DNA of 9,968 nt, taken from positions 1 through 9,968 of the forward strand of contig JAJECR010000182.1 of assembly GCA_022821935.1 (NCBI GenBank), read 5' to 3'. A program made the position numbers and the translations under genes. How positions within the stretch are numbered: position 1 is the stretch's first letter; every line of letters starts with the position of its first letter. Source of the DNA: Candidatus Latescibacterota bacterium (lineage in GTDB: Bacteria > JAAXHH01). Shown in pieces: positions 7,221-9,968 of this stretch. Below the pieces are notes generated by a model. It worked only from the letters and a program-made list of their open reading frames with translations, was not told where the DNA came from and searched no databases.

Positions 7221-8228
7221 TCACTCGTACCTTTCCAGGTAGTCACGCAGGCGCGCGCATTCCTCTTTCTCAGCGGGATCCAACTCGATCTGGTTCATCC
7301 GGGCGCGGACGACGTACAGACTCATCTCGTCCGGCGTGTCCTCACTCTCGATGATTTCCCTTACCCTGGCGCGGAAGAAGCTACCCCAGTCGGGCCGGCG
7401 TCCGTCGAGATCCGTAAACCCATACTCTTTCGCGAGCGAACCGCTTGAGTACAACCCGCCGCGTTTCGATGCGACGTTCGGATCCGCCGCCAGAGCCGCC
7501 ACGCCCCGGCCAAGGAAACATGGCGTCTCCGACTCCGCGAAGTATGAATCCTGCTCGATAGCATCCTGCCAGTTCTCTTCGGTGACTCCGAAACCGTCCA
7601 GCATCGCCTCGGACCGCAGGAACCCCGGGGTTACCGTCAGGGCCGTGATGTTGTGCCGGTGAAGGTCGCACGCCATCGCGTAACCCAATCGGATCGTGGT
7701 GTTCTTGGCCAGATCGTAGAACAGGTTCCCGCGATAACCCATCGTTTCTCCGTCGGTAACCTCCACGATAAGCCCCGAATCACGCTCGACCATCAGGGGC
7801 GCGCCCAGGCGGCTGGTAATAATATGCGTGTGCACGGCCCGTTCGAGCAACCTGAGCCCCTGGGAGGTATCGAGTTCCCAGAACGGCGATCCCCACTGTG
7901 TGAGTTCGTCGCCGCCCCAGATGTCGTTGACGAGGATATCGAGCCGGTTCCGCTCCTTTCGGACGCGGTCGAAGAGGCGACCCACCTCTGCTTCGATCGT
8001 GTGATCAGTCCGTACGGCAATGCCCTTACCCCCTTCGGCCGTGACCATTTCGGCAGTTTCTTCTATCGTCTCGGGCCGACCCGCCGTCGCCGGATGTCCT
8101 TTCACGCTCCGGCCGGTGCAGTAGACCGTGGCGCCTGACGCCCCGAGCATGCGGGCGATACCGTGTCCGGTGCCTCGTGTCGCTCCCGTTACTACGGCTA
8201 CACGATCCTGGAGGGGTTTCTGGGTCAT
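7221..8228 (-). CDS. Short-chain dehydrogenase/reductase, DHRS1-like
   Basis: This is a classical-type SDR of 335 residues, predicted to be a cytoplasmic NAD(P)(H)-dependent oxidoreductase; the substrate is unknown. The Rossmann glycine motif TGATRGTG is at residues 14-21. The early TVYCTGRS (34-41), with Arg40 after the second strand, suggests NADP(H). The catalytic pair is Y171-x3-K175 (YDLAK). The usual catalytic Ser is Thr158 (VEVTDGE), 13 residues before Tyr, and the NNAG motif is NDIWGG (101-106). I recall both variants in bacterial SDRs annotated as DHRS1-like, with the same GFTDLDG (270-276) near the end, so they may be family traits. A charged tail of about 50 residues (286-335) follows the usual SDR end. 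I chose the ATG at 8226-8228; a TTG 63 nt upstream (8291) would add 21 unrelated residues across a direct repeat and has no ribosome binding site. Confidence 0.9.
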   Translation of the reverse strand: MTQKPLQDRVAVVTGATRGTGHGIARMLGASGATVYCTGRSVKGHPATAGRPETIEETAEMVTAEGGKGIAVRTDHTIEAEVGRLFDRVRKERNRLDILVNDIWGGDELTQWGSPFWELDTSQGLRLLERAVHTHIITSRLGAPLMVERDSGLIVEVTDGETMGYRGNLFYDLAKNTTIRLGYAMACDLHRHNITALTVTPGFLRSEAMLDGFGVTEENWQDAIEQDSYFAESETPCFLGRGVAALAADPNVASKRGGLYSSGSLAKEYGFTDLDGRRPDWGSFFRARVREIIESEDTPDEMSLYVVRARMNQIELDPAEKEECARLRDYLERYE

Positions 8229-8232
8229 TTCA

Positions 8233-8260
8233 TATCCCGGCAGATCTCGTATCCCGGCAG
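8233..8260. repeat. Two 11-bp direct repeats at 17-bp period upstream of the SDR
   Basis: TATCCCGGCAG occurs at 8233-8243 and again at 8250-8260, so on the SDR strand CTGCCGGGATA appears twice, 6 nt apart. The copy nearer the gene ends about 4 nt before the ATG, so its GGGA probably overlaps the ribosome binding site. The 17-nt period is not a multiple of three, which argues against a translated repeat. A regulator or translational control site is possible, and so is simple slippage. Confidence 0.55.
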
Positions 8261-8304
8261 TTGGTTCGGTCGTGAATCGATTGCGTGGCAATGGAGAAGA
8301 CTAA

Positions 8305-8333
8305 AAGGTATGCGTCGCAGCGGCACATGTCAA
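8305..8333 (-). promoter_or_regulatory. Candidate sigma70-like promoter for the SDR gene
   Basis: On the minus strand a perfect TTGACA (complement of 8328-8333) is followed after exactly 17 nt by TACCTT (complement of 8305-8310, matching the first, second and last -10 bases). Transcription would start near 8298, giving a leader of about 70 nt that contains the direct repeat. The strong -35 and correct spacing support it; the weak -10 suggests either an activated promoter or chance. Confidence 0.42.
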
Positions 8334-8406
8334 AGTGATAGGCGGTCCCGACAGGATAGCAGTTGTTTTGCCGGTCAGGTCTCATTAAGGTAAGGTGACC
8401 ACGCGT

Positions 8407-8421
8407 ATGGTAAGGGACCAT
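8407..8421. repeat. Short inverted repeat in the divergent spacer
   Basis: ATGGT-AAGGG-ACCAT is a 5-bp perfect dyad, extendable to 8 bp as RNA with two G-U pairs and a C-G pair. It lies mid-spacer, well upstream of both genes. It may be an operator for either divergent gene, but a dyad this short is also expected by chance. Confidence 0.25.
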
Positions 8422-8556
8422 GTGAGAACCGGTGTACGACGACGACCGACAACTATCCTGGTAATCCATGGCAGTCCCGCCGCGTAGACAACCGAATCGA
8501 ACGTACCCGATATCGAACCCCTTCAACGAACCCCCTTACCGTCCTCAGAGGCATGC

Positions 8557-9543
8557 ATGGCCATCATACCGGTTGACTACACCAATCCCCGCTACGACGC
8601 GAAGTCCCTGCATCGTTTTACAGCCGAAGCACTTCGAAAGGCCGGCCTGTCGAAGGCCCACGCCACGGAATTGGCCGATTACCTTACCGCGACGGACTTG
8701 CGCGGCGTCCTCAGCCACGGTACCCGCCAGCTTCCGGGCTATGTGAGATCATTCCAGGCGGGCAGGTACAATACCGGGCCGAATATCAGGATCTACCGGG
8801 AGGCAGCCGCGGTGGTGCAGTGGGAAGGGGACGGGGGCATCGGTCATCTCGTTTCCGCCCGGGCCATTCGCTCCGCGGTGTCCAGGGCGAAATCCGCGGG
8901 AATCTGCCTCGTCACGGCGACGCACTGCGGTCATACGGGTTCGGTCGGAAACTGGACCCGCATCGCCACCGGGGCGGGCATGATCTGCCTGTACTACAGT
9001 ACACCCATGAGTCCCCTTCCCTTCGATAGATCCGAACCCGTCATCCAGGCGCTGAACAACCCGCCAGTGAGTTTCGGGTTCCCCGCGGCGGAAGGCGAAC
9101 CACCCGTGCTGATCGATATGGGCACGCACCTGGAACTGCCCGATGTTCAGCAGCAAATATCAGAAATCAGCGTACTTCCTTTGATCAAGGGACTGGCCTA
9201 TCAGGTCACTTCCGTCATGATGACGTGGCCGGTGGACGCGCAGTCCACTATCGAAATTCGCTATCCGGGAGCAACCAGCAGTCTCACCGCCATCGTCATG
9301 GACCCCGCCTTCATCGGCGAACCATCCGATTACACTCGGACGGTCGCTGAGCTGCGGGAAAACATACACGCCATGCATCCACTGCCGGGACTGGATCGCT
9401 TGTTGCTTCCGGGAGAACTCGAGGCCGAACGGGAGGCTGATTTCGACCGGAATGGGATCCCCCTGGACGGCATGCACATCCAGTCGCTGCGGGAACTGGG
9501 CGATGAGCTGGATGTACCCTGCTACTGGGAAACGAACCGATGA
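8557..9543 (+). CDS. Ldh_2-family (malate/L-lactate/ureidoglycolate-type) NAD(P)-dependent dehydrogenase
   Basis: The 328-residue product matches the Ldh_2 fold, a cytoplasmic NAD(P)-dependent 2-hydroxyacid oxidoreductase family unrelated to classical LDH/MDH, which includes malate, ureidoglycolate, 2,3-diketo-L-gulonate and delta1-piperideine-2-carboxylate enzymes. Seen: the N-terminal helical segment with ATDLRGVLSHGTRQLPGYV (45-63), holding the conserved His54 and Arg57; ATHCGHTGSVG (121-131), equivalent to the family's SxHFGxAG; NNPPVSFGFP (167-176) and LIDMGTH (185-191), where typical members have TNPxxxAxP and xxDMATS; and a C-terminal LLPGELEAEREADFDRNGIPL (283-303), matching the usual 'PGE....R....GIP' end. 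The central KGLAYQV (211-217) is a weak version of KGYGLA. The changed motifs and the short middle mark a divergent subgroup, so the substrate should not be guessed. AGAGG 5 nt before the ATG supports the start. The stop overlaps the next gene's ATG. Confidence 0.86.
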   Translation: MAIIPVDYTNPRYDAKSLHRFTAEALRKAGLSKAHATELADYLTATDLRGVLSHGTRQLPGYVRSFQAGRYNTGPNIRIYREAAAVVQWEGDGGIGHLVSARAIRSAVSRAKSAGICLVTATHCGHTGSVGNWTRIATGAGMICLYYSTPMSPLPFDRSEPVIQALNNPPVSFGFPAAEGEPPVLIDMGTHLELPDVQQQISEISVLPLIKGLAYQVTSVMMTWPVDAQSTIEIRYPGATSSLTAIVMDPAFIGEPSDYTRTVAELRENIHAMHPLPGLDRLLLPGELEAEREADFDRNGIPLDGMHIQSLRELGDELDVPCYWETNR

Positions 9544-9968
9544 AGCCAATCAGCAATGAAGAGGCGGGACAGTCGCATCGCAAAGATCTCCAACAGGCAC
9601 TGGCTCAGTACCTGGCGCGTTATCCGGATGAAGGGGAGACGGTAGAGCGGATACGTTTCCTCATCGCCGGACATCCCGACTGCTTCGAAAGAACCTGCAT
9701 GCCGGGTCACATCACCGGCTCGGCCTGGATTGTTTCGCCCGATCGTTCGAAGTACCTGATGACCCGGCACCGGATCTTCGACCGCTGGCTGCAATTGGGT
9801 GGCCACTCCGATGGTTGTGCCCAGCCCCATCTCGTCGCCCTGCGGGAAGCCGAAGAAGAGTCCGGCCTGTCGGGATTCGGACTGTTCCGGGAGCCGGAAG
9901 GGTTCGTTCCGCTGGATGTGGATATCCACGTCATCGCCGCCCGGAACGGCGTATCCGCCCATGAACAT
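9540..9968 (+). CDS. Nudix hydrolase (partial, 3' end outside window)
   Basis: The frame starts at ATG 9540-9542, overlapping the TGA of the preceding gene (ATGA), and stays open to the right edge: 143 residues, incomplete. HPDCFERTCMPGHITGSAWI (residues 45-64) and the following SPDRSKYLMTRHRIFDRWLQLGGHSDG (66-92) match a Nudix subgroup I recall as DR0079-like (CDD cd03674), in which 'GH.TGSAWIVSPD' precedes the box. The Nudix box runs from Gly88 to Leu110, with REAEEESGL (102-110) fitting REUXEEXGU exactly and supplying the metal-binding Glu106 and Glu107. The upstream box Glu is Ala94 here. LDVDIHVI (125-132) and the HEH at the edge fit the family's DVDVH...PEHLHYD continuation. Such enzymes hydrolyse nucleoside diphosphates linked to another moiety; the substrate is unknown. 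The ATGA overlap implies translational coupling to the dehydrogenase. Confidence 0.9.
   Translation, partial: MKPISNEEAGQSHRKDLQQALAQYLARYPDEGETVERIRFLIAGHPDCFERTCMPGHITGSAWIVSPDRSKYLMTRHRIFDRWLQLGGHSDGCAQPHLVALREAEEESGLSGFGLFREPEGFVPLDVDIHVIAARNGVSAHEH

Larger units (their letters stand above)
8229..8556. other. Divergent intergenic region between the SDR and Ldh_2-family genes
   Basis: These 328 nt separate two divergently transcribed genes. I see no credible coding sequence: the open frames crossing it lack ribosome binding sites and have low-complexity, Arg/Ser/Pro-rich translations. It holds a good -35 for the SDR, a direct repeat beside the SDR start and a small inverted repeat (each listed separately), plus an AGAGG ribosome binding site 5 nt before the plus-strand ATG at 8557. 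No convincing plus-strand promoter was found by eye; TTGTTT and TTGCCG candidates near 8370 have poor -10 partners. Confidence 0.7.

Noticed and set aside
8229..8291. TTG start extending the SDR by 21 residues
   Set aside because: The extension precedes the normal SDR N-terminus, has no Shine-Dalgarno and runs through the direct repeat. The ATG at 8226-8228 fits family length.
8230..8526. 98-residue minus-strand frame in the divergent spacer
   Set aside because: It has no ribosome binding site, covers the SDR promoter and repeats, and gives a non-globular translation.
9522..9968. Minus-strand open frame at the right edge
   Set aside because: The plus strand encodes a clear Nudix box over the same bases, overlapping the upstream stop by ATGA.

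Overview
The window is GC-rich and densely coding, from a Gram-negative-type bacterium with an Mpl peptidoglycan-recycling ligase, Tat export and a secreted TPR protein. The gene mix (coiled-coil/TPR pair beside mpl, Tat-exported class V aminotransferase, DHRS1-like SDR, Ldh_2-family dehydrogenase) resembles uncultured lineages such as Latescibacterota, Gemmatimonadota or Poribacteria. That placement is an impression: there is no rRNA or other phylogenetic marker here.

Layout. Positions 2-3603 (+) form a compact three-gene run: the 3' end of a coiled-coil, DUF4175-like protein, a secreted 624-aa TPR protein (9 nt gap) and mpl (2 nt gap). This looks like a cell-envelope operon. It converges on a minus-strand run that reads from 8228 down to 3667: a DHRS1-like SDR, a Tat-signal class V aminotransferase, two paralogous four-helix membrane proteins in tandem, and a GNAT acetyltransferase with a probable second, degenerate GNAT fold. 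The SDR and the aminotransferase each have a plausible sigma70-like promoter of their own, so this run is probably at least two transcription units.

A 328-bp divergent spacer (8229-8556) separates the SDR from a plus-strand pair: an Ldh_2-family NAD(P)-dependent dehydrogenase and, overlapping it by 4 nt (ATGA), a Nudix hydrolase that runs off the right edge. The spacer carries a good -35 for the SDR, an 11-bp direct repeat at 17-bp spacing just upstream of the SDR start, and a short inverted repeat.

I found no mobile element, CRISPR array, tRNA or rRNA, phage gene or toxin-antitoxin pair, and no clear undescribed system. The points most worth checking are the duplicated membrane-protein pair next to the exported PLP enzyme, the Ldh_2-Nudix coupling with a non-consensus Nudix box, and the repeat-bearing SDR leader.
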